From Mucilaginibacter sp. PAMB04168 (lineage in GTDB: Bacteria > Bacteroidota > Bacteroidia > Sphingobacteriales > Sphingobacteriaceae): a DNA stretch of 64,000 nucleotides. Location: contig NZ_CP155079.2 in assembly GCF_039634365.2 (NCBI RefSeq), positions 4,092,001 to 4,156,000 of the forward strand, written 5' to 3'. The notes below the pieces were generated by a model, which was not told the DNA's origin, ran no database searches, and saw only the letters and a list, made by a program, of their open reading frames with translations. This document shows, in pieces, positions 35,441 through 45,123 of this stretch. Positions within the stretch are counted from its first letter, which is position 1. Each line of letters begins with the position of its first letter. Made by a program: the position numbers and the translations under genes.

Positions 35441-37042
35441 TTATACTGGTTGTTTGTACTTTAATTCCTTAAATGCAGGTACATCATACCTGTCTTTTAT
35501 CTCATAAAGTTCTACTATGATACCTTTGGTAAAGGCGTTGTGCTTATAATTATGAATGATCTCCAACACGTCAACATCAATATAACGTGAGTTGGAACCA
35601 TCAATAACCACATGCGACTCGGCCGGCAGGCTGGTTAGCGTTACTTGTATAGCGGCCTTATTTAAAAAGGACACTTCTTCGGCCAGTTTGATACGAATTA
35701 CCTCTTTGTCTTCCTTGCAATCAATTTGGTAAAAGTAAGGGTTACGCAAATTGGTACGCAGTATATAGAATATACCTACCAGCATGCCTATGCCTACACC
35801 AATCAGCAAATCGGTTAGCAGTACGGCCACAATGGTAACCACAAAGGGGATGAACTGGCTCCATCCTTTGTGCCACATATGCTTAAATAAAGCTATACGA
35901 GCCAACTTGTAACCTGTTACCAGCAGTATAGCCGCTAAACACGATAGTGGTATCAAATTAATAAGCGTAGGTATAAACAGGAATGACAACAGCAACCAAA
36001 AGCCGTGTAAAACAGCGCTGGTTTTGGTACGTGCACCGGCATTTACGTTAGCTGATGAACGCACGATAACGGCAGTCATGGGCAAACCGCCTAAAAGGCC
36101 ACTCACAATGTTGCCCGCACCCTGTGCTATCAACTCGCGGTTAGTGGGAGATATACGCTTGATAGGGTCGATCTTATCCACAGCTTCTAAACTGAGCAGT
36201 GTTTCCAAACTGGCTATTACAGCAATGGTAAAGGCAGTAATCCAAACTTGCTTATTGGTTATCTCCGAAAAATTAGGCGACTTGAACAAGGAGAGGACAG
36301 ATCCAACACCGTCCACAACGGGTATTTGTACAAACTGTTTATCGCGCAACGCAAAGCTGGTGCCGGCAAACAAAGTGCTTAGTAATACACCGGCCAGTAC
36401 CACCAGCAGTGGCGCAGGTACAAGGGCTACCTTCTTAATTTTTGGCCAGTAAATCATCAACGCCAGCGATACCAGGCTAATGATCACAGCTCCATAATTA
36501 ATTTTAGACACGGCACTCAATATACCCGAAAAGGTATTGTCCTTATCAACCTGCATAAAACCTTCATCACCTTCAAAATCTGCATCGTAACCTACTGCGT
36601 GCGGAAACTGTTTCAGTATCAGTATTAAACCGATAGCTGCCAGCATACCTTCAATTACTGCAGAGGGAAAGTAATTACCTATTGTGCCGGCTTTAATTAC
36701 GCCCAGCAGTATTTGGAATACACCAGCTATCATTACACTTAGCAAAAAGGCCTCGTAAGAACCCAGTTTGCCAATTGCCGTTAACACAATAACCGTTAAC
36801 CCTGCAGCCGGGCCTGCCACGCTCAGTTGTGAACCGCTGACCGTGCCAACTACTATGCCGCCAATAATACCGGTTAACAAACCGGCAAAAAGCGGTGCAC
36901 CCGATGCCAGGGCAATACCCAAACATAGCGGTAAAGCCACCAGGAAAACGACAATACTTGCCGGAATATCCTTCTTTAAATTTTTAGACAAGAAATATTT
37001 TTGCAGATGCAAGCCATCTGCAGCCGACCCTTGTTGCGCCAT
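35441..37042 (-). CDS. SulP family anion transporter with a C-terminal STAS-like domain
   Basis: The 533-residue protein has 10-12 helices with SulP motifs (ASIVVFLVALPLCLGIALASGAP; GTVSGSQLSVAGPAAGLTVIV; INRELIAQGAGNIVSGLLGGLP-like block with PTNRELIAQG). The last about 80 residues (EEVSFLNKAAIQVTLTSLP, HVVIDGSNSRYIDVD) form a STAS-like domain. SulP proteins move sulfate, bicarbonate or other anions with sodium or protons. The nearby beta-carbonic anhydrase favours bicarbonate, but this is inference. It follows a small unknown membrane-associated gene by 64 bases. Confidence 0.93.
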   Translation of the reverse strand: MAQQGSAADGLHLQKYFLSKNLKKDIPASIVVFLVALPLCLGIALASGAPLFAGLLTGIIGGIVVGTVSGSQLSVAGPAAGLTVIVLTAIGKLGSYEAFLLSVMIAGVFQILLGVIKAGTIGNYFPSAVIEGMLAAIGLILILKQFPHAVGYDADFEGDEGFMQVDKDNTFSGILSAVSKINYGAVIISLVSLALMIYWPKIKKVALVPAPLLVVLAGVLLSTLFAGTSFALRDKQFVQIPVVDGVGSVLSLFKSPNFSEITNKQVWITAFTIAVIASLETLLSLEAVDKIDPIKRISPTNRELIAQGAGNIVSGLLGGLPMTAVIVRSSANVNAGARTKTSAVLHGFWLLLSFLFIPTLINLIPLSCLAAILLVTGYKLARIALFKHMWHKGWSQFIPFVVTIVAVLLTDLLIGVGIGMLVGIFYILRTNLRNPYFYQIDCKEDKEVIRIKLAEEVSFLNKAAIQVTLTSLPAESHVVIDGSNSRYIDVDVLEIIHNYKHNAFTKGIIVELYEIKDRYDVPAFKELKYKQPV

Positions 37043-37105
37043 GACAATTGTTGAAAAGCCTTATTAAATAAAGTACTATTACAAAGTAAACTAAGCCTGT
37101 AGGGC

Positions 37106-37453
37106 TTACGCTAATTTGCAGTCGGGAGGCGGTGTGGGTACCGAAGAGTGGTAAATTTGCTGATAAAGGCAGAGCTCGGGGTTGAGCGTTGTTAACGTGT
37201 TAATAATTAATGGCTCATGCACTATTTGAAAGGCGTACATGCAGTCTTCATCAAAAAACTTTTTTTCTTTGCTGCCTTCCTTATCAGGATCGTCTTTTTC
37301 GTTTTTACTTTCCTGTTCAAGCTGCATAATTACAGCACTAACAGTTTTGTTATTAAGCGATAAAAACGCAGGAGCTATAGATATGATCAACTTTGTAATA
37401 AAGATGGTCATAAATAGCAAGCAAACAAAAACTTTGTTAGTCCTGATTTTCAT
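37106..37453 (-). CDS. Small secreted or membrane-anchored protein upstream of SulP
   Basis: The product is 115 residues from the ATG at 37453 (an ATG at 37462 adds three). An N-terminal hydrophobic segment (VCLLFMTIFITKLIISIAPAF) acts as an uncleaved anchor or signal. The rest is acidic/Lys-rich (NEKDDPDKEGSKEKKFFDED) and ends in a Pro-rich PTPPPDC stretch with two Cys residues. I do not recognise a family. Its position 64 bases before the SulP transporter on the same strand suggests a shared transcript and possibly a role as an accessory protein. Confidence 0.6.
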   Translation of the reverse strand: MKIRTNKVFVCLLFMTIFITKLIISIAPAFLSLNNKTVSAVIMQLEQESKNEKDDPDKEGSKEKKFFDEDCMYAFQIVHEPLIINTLTTLNPELCLYQQIYHSSVPTPPPDCKLA

Positions 37454-37542
37454 CAACTGCAATTATAGCTCTTTTTTGTCATAAAAATATCGCGATTTCC
37501 CTATAATTACAAAACCGTAACAATTGTTTAACCAAATTAAAA

Positions 37543-37959
37543 TTGGATAATTTACTTATAGAACAAATAAGACCAGAATTAACCTGGAGGCTGCGTCGTG
37601 GTGCTTTATATCCTGAAGCGCCCCTGCATACCATGGAGATGGACGAAGATAATTACGGCTTGCACTTTGGCGCTTTTTACCCGGATAAGCTGGTTGGTGT
37701 GGTATCGCTTTTTCAAGATGGCACCGATTTCCAGTTCCGCAAGTTTGCGGTAGACCCACAACTACAGAATCAGGGCATTGGTTTGCAGCTGCTACAATAC
37801 ATCAGCCATTTTGCATTGGCCCAGGGTGGTGAACGCATTTGGTGCAATGCCCGTCTATCGGCTACAGGCTTTTATTCCAGAGCGGGCTTTGTTCAAACAG
37901 GCTATCCTTTTAATAAGAACGGCATCGAATATGTGGTAATGGAAAAACCGCTTATATAA
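37543..37959 (+). CDS. GNAT family N-acetyltransferase with TTG start
   Basis: The 138-residue protein has the GNAT motif A: KFAVDPQLQNQGIGLQLLQYI (acetyl-CoA pyrophosphate loop Q-N-Q-G-I-G) and a final strand with AGFVQTGYPF. No ATG exists between the upstream in-frame stop at 37504 and the conserved N-terminus, so TTG at 37543 is the likely start. The substrate is unknown. It is divergent from the small gene upstream of SulP. Confidence 0.88.
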   Translation: MDNLLIEQIRPELTWRLRRGALYPEAPLHTMEMDEDNYGLHFGAFYPDKLVGVVSLFQDGTDFQFRKFAVDPQLQNQGIGLQLLQYISHFALAQGGERIWCNARLSATGFYSRAGFVQTGYPFNKNGIEYVVMEKPLI

Positions 37960-37962
37960 AAA

Positions 37963-37990
37963 GAACCGGTTTGTCTCCACAAACCGGTTC
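37963..37990 (+). terminator. Perfect hairpin after the GNAT gene, terminator without a clear T-tract
   Basis: Arms GAACCGGTTTGT (37963-37974) and ACAAACCGGTTC (37979-37990) pair fully around a 4-base loop, starting 3 bases after the stop codon. No T-run follows, so termination may be inefficient or the hairpin may stabilise the mRNA end. Confidence 0.55.
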
Positions 37991-38124
37991 CAGAAAACTA
38001 TTAACTCCTGAAATTTTACTCATCACAAAACAACAGGTTACCTATTAAGTTTATATTAAACTACAAACAAATTTGAGCTTTCGTGGTACTACAAGTCCGG
38101 CAAACTCAATATCAGCAGCTTTAT

Positions 38125-38132
38125 TATATTTG
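38125..38132 (+). promoter_or_regulatory. -7 box TATATTTG of the M42 peptidase gene
   Basis: TATATTTG matches TAnnTTTG exactly and lies 28 bases before the ATG at 38161. Confidence 0.5.
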
Positions 38133-38160
38133 CTACCTGATAAACAAGTAAATACACATT

Positions 38161-39279
38161 ATGTCTGAACAAGAAAACGATAATAAGCCTCAGCATGTAG
38201 CTGTCGTAAACGATACTTCCCTTTCATTTTTTGAGAAATATATAAACAACCCCTCGCCTACCGGCTTTGAGTGGAAAGGCCAGGTACTTTGGCTCGAATA
38301 CCTGAAACCGTACATAGATACTTACTATGTAGACAACTACGGCACTGCTGTAGGTATCATTAACCCCGAAGCTGAATACAAAGTGGTAATTGAAGCACAT
38401 GCCGATGAAATATCATGGTTTGTGAATTACATTACCAGCGATGGCTTGATTTACGTTATACGCAACGGCGGCTCCGACCACCAGATAGCGCCATCGAAAC
38501 GGGTTAACATACATACTGACAAAGGCGTTGTAAAAGCTGTTTTTGGTTGGCCTGCTATACACACCCGCCAGGGCGGCGACAAAGAAGAAGCGCCCACGTT
38601 GAAAAACATATTCCTGGATTGCGGCTGCACTTCTATGGAAGAGGTTGAAGCTATGGGTATACATGTAGGTTGTGTTATAACTTATGAGGATGAGTTCTCG
38701 GTATTAAACAACCGCTACTACATGGGGCGTGCGCTGGATAACCGCGCTGGCGGCTTTATGATAGCTGAGGTAGCCCGCCTGTTGAAAGAAAATAACAAGA
38801 CGCTACCCTTTGGTCTGTATATTGTAAATGCCGTGCAGGAAGAAATAGGCTTACGTGGCGCCGAAATGATTGCTCACAAAATTAAACCGCACGTAGCCAT
38901 TGTAACCGATGTTACCCACGATACACAAACGCCAATGATTAACAAGATCACGCAGGGCGATCTGGCTTGTGGCCGTGGCCCGGTTATTTCTTATGCACCG
39001 GCTGTGCAAAACAACCTGAACAAGCTATTAATCGAGTCGGCTCAAAAAGCAGACATCCCGTTTCAGCGCCAGGCGTCATCACGTTCAACCGGTACAGATA
39101 CGGATGCTTTTGCATACTCAAATGATGGTGTGCCTTCAGCGCTTATTTCGTTGCCTTTGCGTTACATGCATACAACAGTCGAAATGATACATAAAGAAGA
39201 CGTAGACAACGTAATACGCCTCATTTATGAAACTTTATTAAATATTGAAGCCGGACAAGATTTCAGATATATTAAATAA
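38161..39279 (+). CDS. M42 family metalloaminopeptidase
   Basis: The 372-residue cytosolic enzyme has the M42 metal ligands H80-A-D82 (EAHADEI), D193 (RALDNRAGGF), E227-E228 (QEEIGLRGA), D250 (VTDVTHD) and a late His in YMHTTVEMIHKED. It belongs to the tetrahedral aminopeptidase group that trims peptides in the cytosol. The first about 20 residues are an acidic, poorly ordered extension. It has its own promoter box and is followed 79 bases later by the nucleotidyltransferase gene. Confidence 0.95.
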   Translation: MSEQENDNKPQHVAVVNDTSLSFFEKYINNPSPTGFEWKGQVLWLEYLKPYIDTYYVDNYGTAVGIINPEAEYKVVIEAHADEISWFVNYITSDGLIYVIRNGGSDHQIAPSKRVNIHTDKGVVKAVFGWPAIHTRQGGDKEEAPTLKNIFLDCGCTSMEEVEAMGIHVGCVITYEDEFSVLNNRYYMGRALDNRAGGFMIAEVARLLKENNKTLPFGLYIVNAVQEEIGLRGAEMIAHKIKPHVAIVTDVTHDTQTPMINKITQGDLACGRGPVISYAPAVQNNLNKLLIESAQKADIPFQRQASSRSTGTDTDAFAYSNDGVPSALISLPLRYMHTTVEMIHKEDVDNVIRLIYETLLNIEAGQDFRYIK

Positions 39280-39358
39280 TTGTTATCCTTGTTCTAACTA
39301 TAAACTTTAATTCACTTAAGTAAGCCTGTAAAGCTTATATTTATATTTTACAAACACT

Positions 39359-40255
39359 ATGAAACCAACGTTATTAATATTGGCCGCAGGTATGGCCAGC
39401 CGTTATGGCAGCATGAAACAGGTTGATGGATTTGGCCCTAATGGCGAAACCATTATTGATTACTCCATTTATGACGCTATTAAAGCTGGCTTTGGTAAGG
39501 TGAGCTTTATCATCCGTGAGGAGTTTTTAGATTCATTCAAAGCCATATTTGAGCCAAAGCTTGCTGGCCGTATCGAGACTGATTATGTGTTTCAGAGTTA
39601 TGATTTAACCCAGTTTGGCATCGATAAAACCATTGAGCGCGCCAAACCATGGGGTACTGCCCATGCTGTATTGGCTGCACGCAACCAGGTACACGAACCT
39701 TTTTGTGTTATTAACGCCGATGATTTTTATGGCTACGAGGCTTTTGAAAAAATGGCCCAGTTTTTAACCACTGAAGTTGCCGATGACAATTACTCGCTGA
39801 TGGGTTACCAGATTGACAGAACTTTGTCTGACTATGGTTCAGTATCTCGCGGTGTTTGTAAAGTGGAAGACGGTTACATGGTTGAAATTAACGAACGTAC
39901 CGAAGTTTACTTTAAAGACGGTGACGTATTTTACAAAGATGCAACGGGCGAGCATCCGCTACCTAATGATACCCGCGTATCGATGAACTTTTGGGGCTTT
40001 ACGCCGGCTGTATTTAAACAAAGCGAAGAAATGTTTAAGCGCTTTGTTGACGCTAATGAAAACAACCCTAAAGCCGAATTTTTCATCCCGCTGGTGGCTG
40101 ATGAATTGATTAAGTCGGGTACTGCACAGTTTAAAGTTATCCCTACCGGTAACAAATGGTTTGGCGTTACTTATAAAGAAGACAAGCCAATTGTACAGGA
40201 AAGCATTTCTGAACTGGTTAAAAACGGTACTTACCCGGAGCAACTTTGGTCGTAA
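39359..40255 (+). CDS. Sugar nucleotidyltransferase-like protein
   Basis: The 298-residue protein has the nucleotidyltransferase signature LILAAGMASRYGSMKQV (residues 5-21), a metal-binding Asp pair in CVINADDFYGYEAF and a WGTAHAVLAAR block typical of UDP-sugar pyrophosphorylase-like enzymes. No left-handed helix or acyltransferase domain follows. It probably activates a hexose phosphate, but the sugar cannot be read from the sequence. It ends at a strong terminator. Confidence 0.9.
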   Translation: MKPTLLILAAGMASRYGSMKQVDGFGPNGETIIDYSIYDAIKAGFGKVSFIIREEFLDSFKAIFEPKLAGRIETDYVFQSYDLTQFGIDKTIERAKPWGTAHAVLAARNQVHEPFCVINADDFYGYEAFEKMAQFLTTEVADDNYSLMGYQIDRTLSDYGSVSRGVCKVEDGYMVEINERTEVYFKDGDVFYKDATGEHPLPNDTRVSMNFWGFTPAVFKQSEEMFKRFVDANENNPKAEFFIPLVADELIKSGTAQFKVIPTGNKWFGVTYKEDKPIVQESISELVKNGTYPEQLWS

Positions 40256-40273
40256 TTACCTTTTTGATATTAA

Positions 40274-40310
40274 ACAAAAAAGTCCTGCCATTTGCGCAGG
40301 ACTTTTTTGT
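40274..40310. terminator. Intrinsic terminator after the nucleotidyltransferase gene
   Basis: Perfect 15-bp arms (40274-40288 and 40296-40310), core AGTCCTGC/GCAGGACT, with a 7-base loop and a T-run inside the right arm. Confidence 0.92.
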
Positions 40311-40413
40311 TTAACCCAGGCGGGGTGTAACATTCTGGACCTGTTAACGTCTGATTAATTAACCAAAGGAAACTCAACCTTCTCCTTTGGTGCCTTACAC
40401 AATTTTTCAGACC

Positions 40414-41139
40414 ATGACCTTAAACTTTAAGTGCGTTATTGCGCTGTTGTTACTCATCACGTTATCTGACACTCAGGGCAGCGCACAAGGCTTATTCGGA
40501 AAACTAACTCAGAAAGCCAAACAAATAGGCGAAAGAGTATTAGACAAAGCAGTGGATGATGCTCTGAAAGGCAAGAAACAGCCAGAAACCAAATCGCCCA
40601 CTACCAGTACCGGAGGAGAGAATGGTCCATCAGAGCCGGATAACACCGCCATTAGGGATACACCTGCGCCACTAGTTAATAATATGATTACAACCGACAC
40701 GCTGATTACCAATACACATACGGTATACCATTTTAATACATCGACCTTAACACCTAAAGATTTTGTAGCCTATGCCTTAACGCTAAAAGGCACGCCCTAT
40801 GTATATGGCTCCACCGATCCGGCTTACGGGTTGGATTGCTCGGGCTTTATTACCCATGTATTTAATCACTTCAATATACAGGTACCCCGGCGTACATTCG
40901 ATTTTAAAAATGCAGAAAAGAAGGTATCTATCACTGAAGCCCGCCCGGGCGATATTTTACTGTTTACCGGTGCCGATGCCAGCAGCAGATTACCGGGCCA
41001 CATGGGTATCATAACCACTAAGGGGAAAGATATACAGTTTGTGCATGCTTCATCCGGCCAGGCTAATGGCGTAACTACATCAATGCTGAGTTATAGCTAT
41101 TTTAAATCGCGGTTGGTTGCCGTTGTTAGAGTTTTCTAA
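40414..41139 (+). CDS. Exported NlpC/P60 (C40) cysteine peptidase
   Basis: From the ATG at 40414 the protein has 241 residues. A signal peptide (FKCVIALLLLITLSDT, cleaved near GSAQ) and a Lys-rich then Pro/Ser/Thr-rich linker precede the NlpC/P60 domain (about 112-240). The catalytic residues C142 (GLDCSGF), H196 (PGHMGII) and H211 (FVHASSG) are present, so it should cleave peptidoglycan stem peptides in the periplasm. An upstream in-frame TTG at 40387 is a less likely start because it precedes the signal peptide by a non-basic leader. Confidence 0.93.
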   Translation: MTLNFKCVIALLLLITLSDTQGSAQGLFGKLTQKAKQIGERVLDKAVDDALKGKKQPETKSPTTSTGGENGPSEPDNTAIRDTPAPLVNNMITTDTLITNTHTVYHFNTSTLTPKDFVAYALTLKGTPYVYGSTDPAYGLDCSGFITHVFNHFNIQVPRRTFDFKNAEKKVSITEARPGDILLFTGADASSRLPGHMGIITTKGKDIQFVHASSGQANGVTTSMLSYSYFKSRLVAVVRVF

Positions 41140-41148
41140 ACAATCAAC

Positions 41149-42630
41149 TTATTCAAAGCCATGCATCGACTCCTTCAAATCCTGGTAAACCTTGCGGAAC
41201 TTGGAGAACGCCCGTAAATAGACGTCGTGGTTTTGCGGAATGCAGTCGGTGATAATGGTTTCATCAGTAGTTGGAATGGTTTTGCCCGGAAACAGTGCGT
41301 CCAGCGTAAGCAGTATGGCACCAATGGTAGAGGCATCCTCCTGTTGTATTACGCTTAACTTTTTACCGGTAATATCGGCAAGGGTTTGCACCCAGGTCTT
41401 TGAATTTACAAAGCCACCGCTAATGTTTAAGCGTTCAATAGTAATATTTGCCGTGCTTTCTAACGTCACAATAACATCGTTAAGCGCATAACAAATACCT
41501 TCCAGAGCCGCCCTTAAGAAGTGGTTTTGCGTATGCTGAGGCTTCACATTTAGGAATGCCCCGCTGCTCTGCGAATCCCAAATGGGTGCACGGTCGCCAT
41601 ACAGGTAAGGCAAAAACAGTAATCCATCGCTGCCGGCAGGTACCTCATCTATAGCTGCAAAAAGTAAATGATAACTATCTTCTTTAATGTCTTTCAGGTT
41701 CAAAAAATTACGAATCAGCCAGTCAACAGCTATACCCCCATTATTTACCGCTCCGCCACATACATAAGTATTCTCGTTAAGCAGGTAGTTAAACGTCATG
41801 GCCTTAAAATTATAGATGGGTGTTTTGCTGGTAATACGTACCGCACCACTGGTGCCAATAGTTAAGGCTGCAGTTATAGTATCGTTTATTTGGCTACCCA
41901 AATTAGCACAACAACCATCGCTTGCGCCTATTACGACAGGGGTTGATGCAGCTATGCTTAAAAGCGCTGCAGTTTGCTCATCTATATCTCTGCGGGTGTA
42001 GTTTGTATTAACCGGCTCAGATAATTGTGCCGGGGTTACACCTGCCAAGTTGCAGGCTTCTGTACTCCAGGTAAGACTTTTAATATCAAATAAACCGGTG
42101 GCAGAGGCAATAGAGTAATCTACCTCAAAGTGGTTAAATAGTTTATACCATATATATTCTTTAATGGAAATGAACTTAGCCGTTTTTTTAACCAATTCAT
42201 TATCGTTTTCCCGCAGCCATATCAGCTTACACAACGGCGACATGGGATGAATAGGTGTACCGGTTTGCCGGTATAATTCTTCTGCCTGGGCAGACTCCCT
42301 GATGTTTTTAGCTATCGCCTCGCTCCGGGTATCGGCCCAGGTAATCATAGGGTGTAAGGCTTTGCCTCCTTTATCAACAGCTATAAGGCTGTGCATGGCA
42401 CTGCTAAAGCCCATACCTTCCGGCTGATAGTTGAGCTGCTTTACCACATCGTTAACGCAGCTAACAAAAGCCTGCCATATCATTTCAGGATCCTGCTCAC
42501 TATAGCCCTGCTGTGGGCTGCTTATATCATAATGATGCTGCGCAGAAGCCAGTACTGCACCATCAAAACTAAGGGCAACGGCTTTAGTACTGCCAGTACC
42601 TATATCAATCCCTAACAAATATGGTAACAT
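41149..42630 (-). CDS. FGGY family carbohydrate kinase (gluconokinase-like)
   Basis: The 493-residue protein has the FGGY N-terminal ATPase fold (LLGIDIGTGSTKAVAL), a catalytic Asp in SWAD-type block MITWADTRSEAI, the second phosphate motif TIGTSGAVRI, and the C-terminal RAALEGICYALNDV and GGFVNSKTWVQTLADI motifs. Resemblance is closest to gluconokinases, but xylulose or other polyol kinases cannot be ruled out. It converges with the NlpC/P60 gene with only 9 bases between them and no terminator. Confidence 0.88.
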   Translation of the reverse strand: MLPYLLGIDIGTGSTKAVALSFDGAVLASAQHHYDISSPQQGYSEQDPEMIWQAFVSCVNDVVKQLNYQPEGMGFSSAMHSLIAVDKGGKALHPMITWADTRSEAIAKNIRESAQAEELYRQTGTPIHPMSPLCKLIWLRENDNELVKKTAKFISIKEYIWYKLFNHFEVDYSIASATGLFDIKSLTWSTEACNLAGVTPAQLSEPVNTNYTRRDIDEQTAALLSIAASTPVVIGASDGCCANLGSQINDTITAALTIGTSGAVRITSKTPIYNFKAMTFNYLLNENTYVCGGAVNNGGIAVDWLIRNFLNLKDIKEDSYHLLFAAIDEVPAGSDGLLFLPYLYGDRAPIWDSQSSGAFLNVKPQHTQNHFLRAALEGICYALNDVIVTLESTANITIERLNISGGFVNSKTWVQTLADITGKKLSVIQQEDASTIGAILLTLDALFPGKTIPTTDETIITDCIPQNHDVYLRAFSKFRKVYQDLKESMHGFE

Positions 42631-42839
42631 GTGAAATTATTAACAGATCGAACTTTATTCTTTGAAACACTTACATCTCAATAATATTAAAAGTTCTTTT
42701 TATCACCTAAACGATGCCTAAAGATGACTTTTAAATGCCACAATTAGTAGAGATTGCTTTAAATAAATTTATTGCCAAACTACACAACTTTATTACTGTT
42801 GAATTTATGTCCAAATAGCAACACATCATCGCATACCGT

Positions 42840-45101
42840 ATGAACTTTAAGATACTAGGCCCCGCTCAAAGCATTAACTCCAACAACAACCAGCTTGTCA
42901 TTAAAACTGCAGAAGCTGAGGCACAGCTTACTATTTATAGCCCTTCTATCATCAGGGTGAAGGTTACACAGCAGCCCGATAATGCAGATGAATCCTTTGC
43001 TGTTATCCGGCAGCCTTTGTCTAACACGTTAACATACCAGGAGACAGAAGCAGAAATTACCCTGCAAACATCGGCGCTAACCGTTCGCATCAATAAGAGT
43101 TCGTTACGCTTTGCATTTTATACACCCGAAGGCCAATTGCTTAGTCGCGATGATGAGCGCTTTGGCATTGCATGGCAAAACAGCCAGGTAGTAAATTACC
43201 GGGAGCTTCAGCCTGATGAAAAGTTTATTGGCTTGGGCGAAAAAGTTGGCAACCTCAACCGCCGCGCCAGTTCGTATGTTAACTGGAATACCGATGCACC
43301 CGATTATGGTCCCAAAACAGATCCTATTTACGAAAGCTTCCCGTTTTTTATAGGCATACACAGCGGACGTACTTACGGGCTGTTTTTGGACAATACGCAT
43401 AAGAGCTACTTTGATTTTGGCGCTTCTACCGATAATGAATTTATGTGGCTGGGGGCTGATGACGGCGACCTGAATTATTATTTTTTTGGGGCGCAAACCG
43501 TAGCCGGCATTATTGAAGATTACACCTGGTTAACCGGCCGCATGGAAATGCCACCGCTTTGGAGCCTGGGTTACCAGCAATGCCGCTGGAGTTACATGAG
43601 CGCTCAGGAAGTGCTGAATATAGCCGCCAAGTTCCGTGAGCGGAATATTCCTGCCGATGTAATGTATTGCGATATCGATTACATGGACGGCTACAAAATC
43701 TTTACCTGGAACCCTGACACATTTGCCGACCCCAAACAATTTTTGGAACAGTTAAAGGCAATGAACTTTAAACTGGTTACGATAGTAGACCCGGGTATTA
43801 AGGTTGAAAAAGGGTACCCACAATACGATGAAGGGGTTGATAAAGGGTACTTTGCCACCTACCCAAATGGCCAAAACTATGTTGGCGAAGTATGGCCGGG
43901 CCGTTGCCATTTTCCCGACTTTTTCAGGGAAGACGTGCGCGAGTGGTGGGGGGCCTCTTTCAATGCGCTTACCAAGCCCGGTGTTGACGGTTTTTGGAAT
44001 GACATGAACGAGCCTGCCGTATGGAACCAAAATATGCCTTGGATTGTAAAATTTGGCGATAAGTTTATGCCCGAGGTACGTAACGTATATGGCATGCAAA
44101 TGGCTCGTGCCACTTATGAGGGGACGCGTAAGCTGTTGAATAACAAACGCCCTTTTGTACTAACCCGTGCAGCCTATGCAGGCACACAACGATATTCTGC
44201 CGTGTGGACGGGTGACAACACGGCTAACGACGATCATATTCTGTTGGGCGTTCGGTTGGTAAACAGCCTGGGTGTAAGCGGTATGGCTAATGTAGGGGTT
44301 GATATTGGCGGCTTTAGCGGCAATCCAACGCCCGAAATGATGGTGCGCTGGAACAGCCTGGGCACTTATACGCCTATGTACCGCAACCACGCCATACAGG
44401 GGGCCGATTACCGCGAACCTTGGCAGTACGGATCTGAAAATGAAGCCTTAATTAAAAAGTCTATTGAAAGGCGCTATGAGTTACTACCCTACTTATATTC
44501 TGTTTTTTACACTGCTACGCAAACCGGCCTACCGGTTTGCCGCACGCTGGCAATTGATTATACGCACGACCAAGCTATATATTACGAAGATTACCAGAAC
44601 CAGTTTATGTTTGGCGATAGCCTCCTGGTAGCGCCGGTTATAAGCACACAACTAACGGTAAAAGTATACCTCCCGCAGGGTAACTGGATAAGGCTTAGCA
44701 CCGAAGAAAAACTTGAAGGCGGCCGCGAATATGTAGTAGATTCACCGCTTAATGACCTGCCCGTGTTTGTAAAAGCAGGCGCTATTATACCTATGCAGAG
44801 TGTAATCCAAAGCACGCAACACGCCGGCGATGGTATATTAAGAATACATGTTTACCAGGGAGATAAACCAACCAGCTTCGTTTATTATGAGGACGACGGC
44901 GATACTTATAATTATGAAAACGGTAGTCACCATAAACGCATTATTAACTTCGACCCGGCAGCAAAAACAATTACCTTATCAGCAGTAGAGGGTGGTTATA
45001 CGTCAAAATTCCAACAGGTACAAGTGGTATTACACGGTTTTGATGGAAATGAAGTGAATAGCGTAGCCTGTACAAATGAGGAAATAGTAATACAATACTA
45101 G
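42840..45101 (+). CDS. Glycoside hydrolase family 31 alpha-glucosidase
   Basis: The 753-residue enzyme has an N-terminal mutarotase-like beta domain (to about 215), the catalytic barrel and a C-terminal DUF5110-type domain (VFVKAGAIIPMQ, YYEDDGDTYNYENG). The nucleophile Asp is in GFWNDMNEPAVW and the acid/base Asp in WTGDNTANDDHI. There is no signal peptide, so it is probably cytosolic and releases glucose from alpha-glucosides or maltose. It is divergent from the FGGY kinase, suggesting a shared sugar-use theme. Confidence 0.95.
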   Translation: MNFKILGPAQSINSNNNQLVIKTAEAEAQLTIYSPSIIRVKVTQQPDNADESFAVIRQPLSNTLTYQETEAEITLQTSALTVRINKSSLRFAFYTPEGQLLSRDDERFGIAWQNSQVVNYRELQPDEKFIGLGEKVGNLNRRASSYVNWNTDAPDYGPKTDPIYESFPFFIGIHSGRTYGLFLDNTHKSYFDFGASTDNEFMWLGADDGDLNYYFFGAQTVAGIIEDYTWLTGRMEMPPLWSLGYQQCRWSYMSAQEVLNIAAKFRERNIPADVMYCDIDYMDGYKIFTWNPDTFADPKQFLEQLKAMNFKLVTIVDPGIKVEKGYPQYDEGVDKGYFATYPNGQNYVGEVWPGRCHFPDFFREDVREWWGASFNALTKPGVDGFWNDMNEPAVWNQNMPWIVKFGDKFMPEVRNVYGMQMARATYEGTRKLLNNKRPFVLTRAAYAGTQRYSAVWTGDNTANDDHILLGVRLVNSLGVSGMANVGVDIGGFSGNPTPEMMVRWNSLGTYTPMYRNHAIQGADYREPWQYGSENEALIKKSIERRYELLPYLYSVFYTATQTGLPVCRTLAIDYTHDQAIYYEDYQNQFMFGDSLLVAPVISTQLTVKVYLPQGNWIRLSTEEKLEGGREYVVDSPLNDLPVFVKAGAIIPMQSVIQSTQHAGDGILRIHVYQGDKPTSFVYYEDDGDTYNYENGSHHKRIINFDPAAKTITLSAVEGGYTSKFQQVQVVLHGFDGNEVNSVACTNEEIVIQY

Positions 45102-45123
45102 TTTAATATTCGTAGCTAAGACT

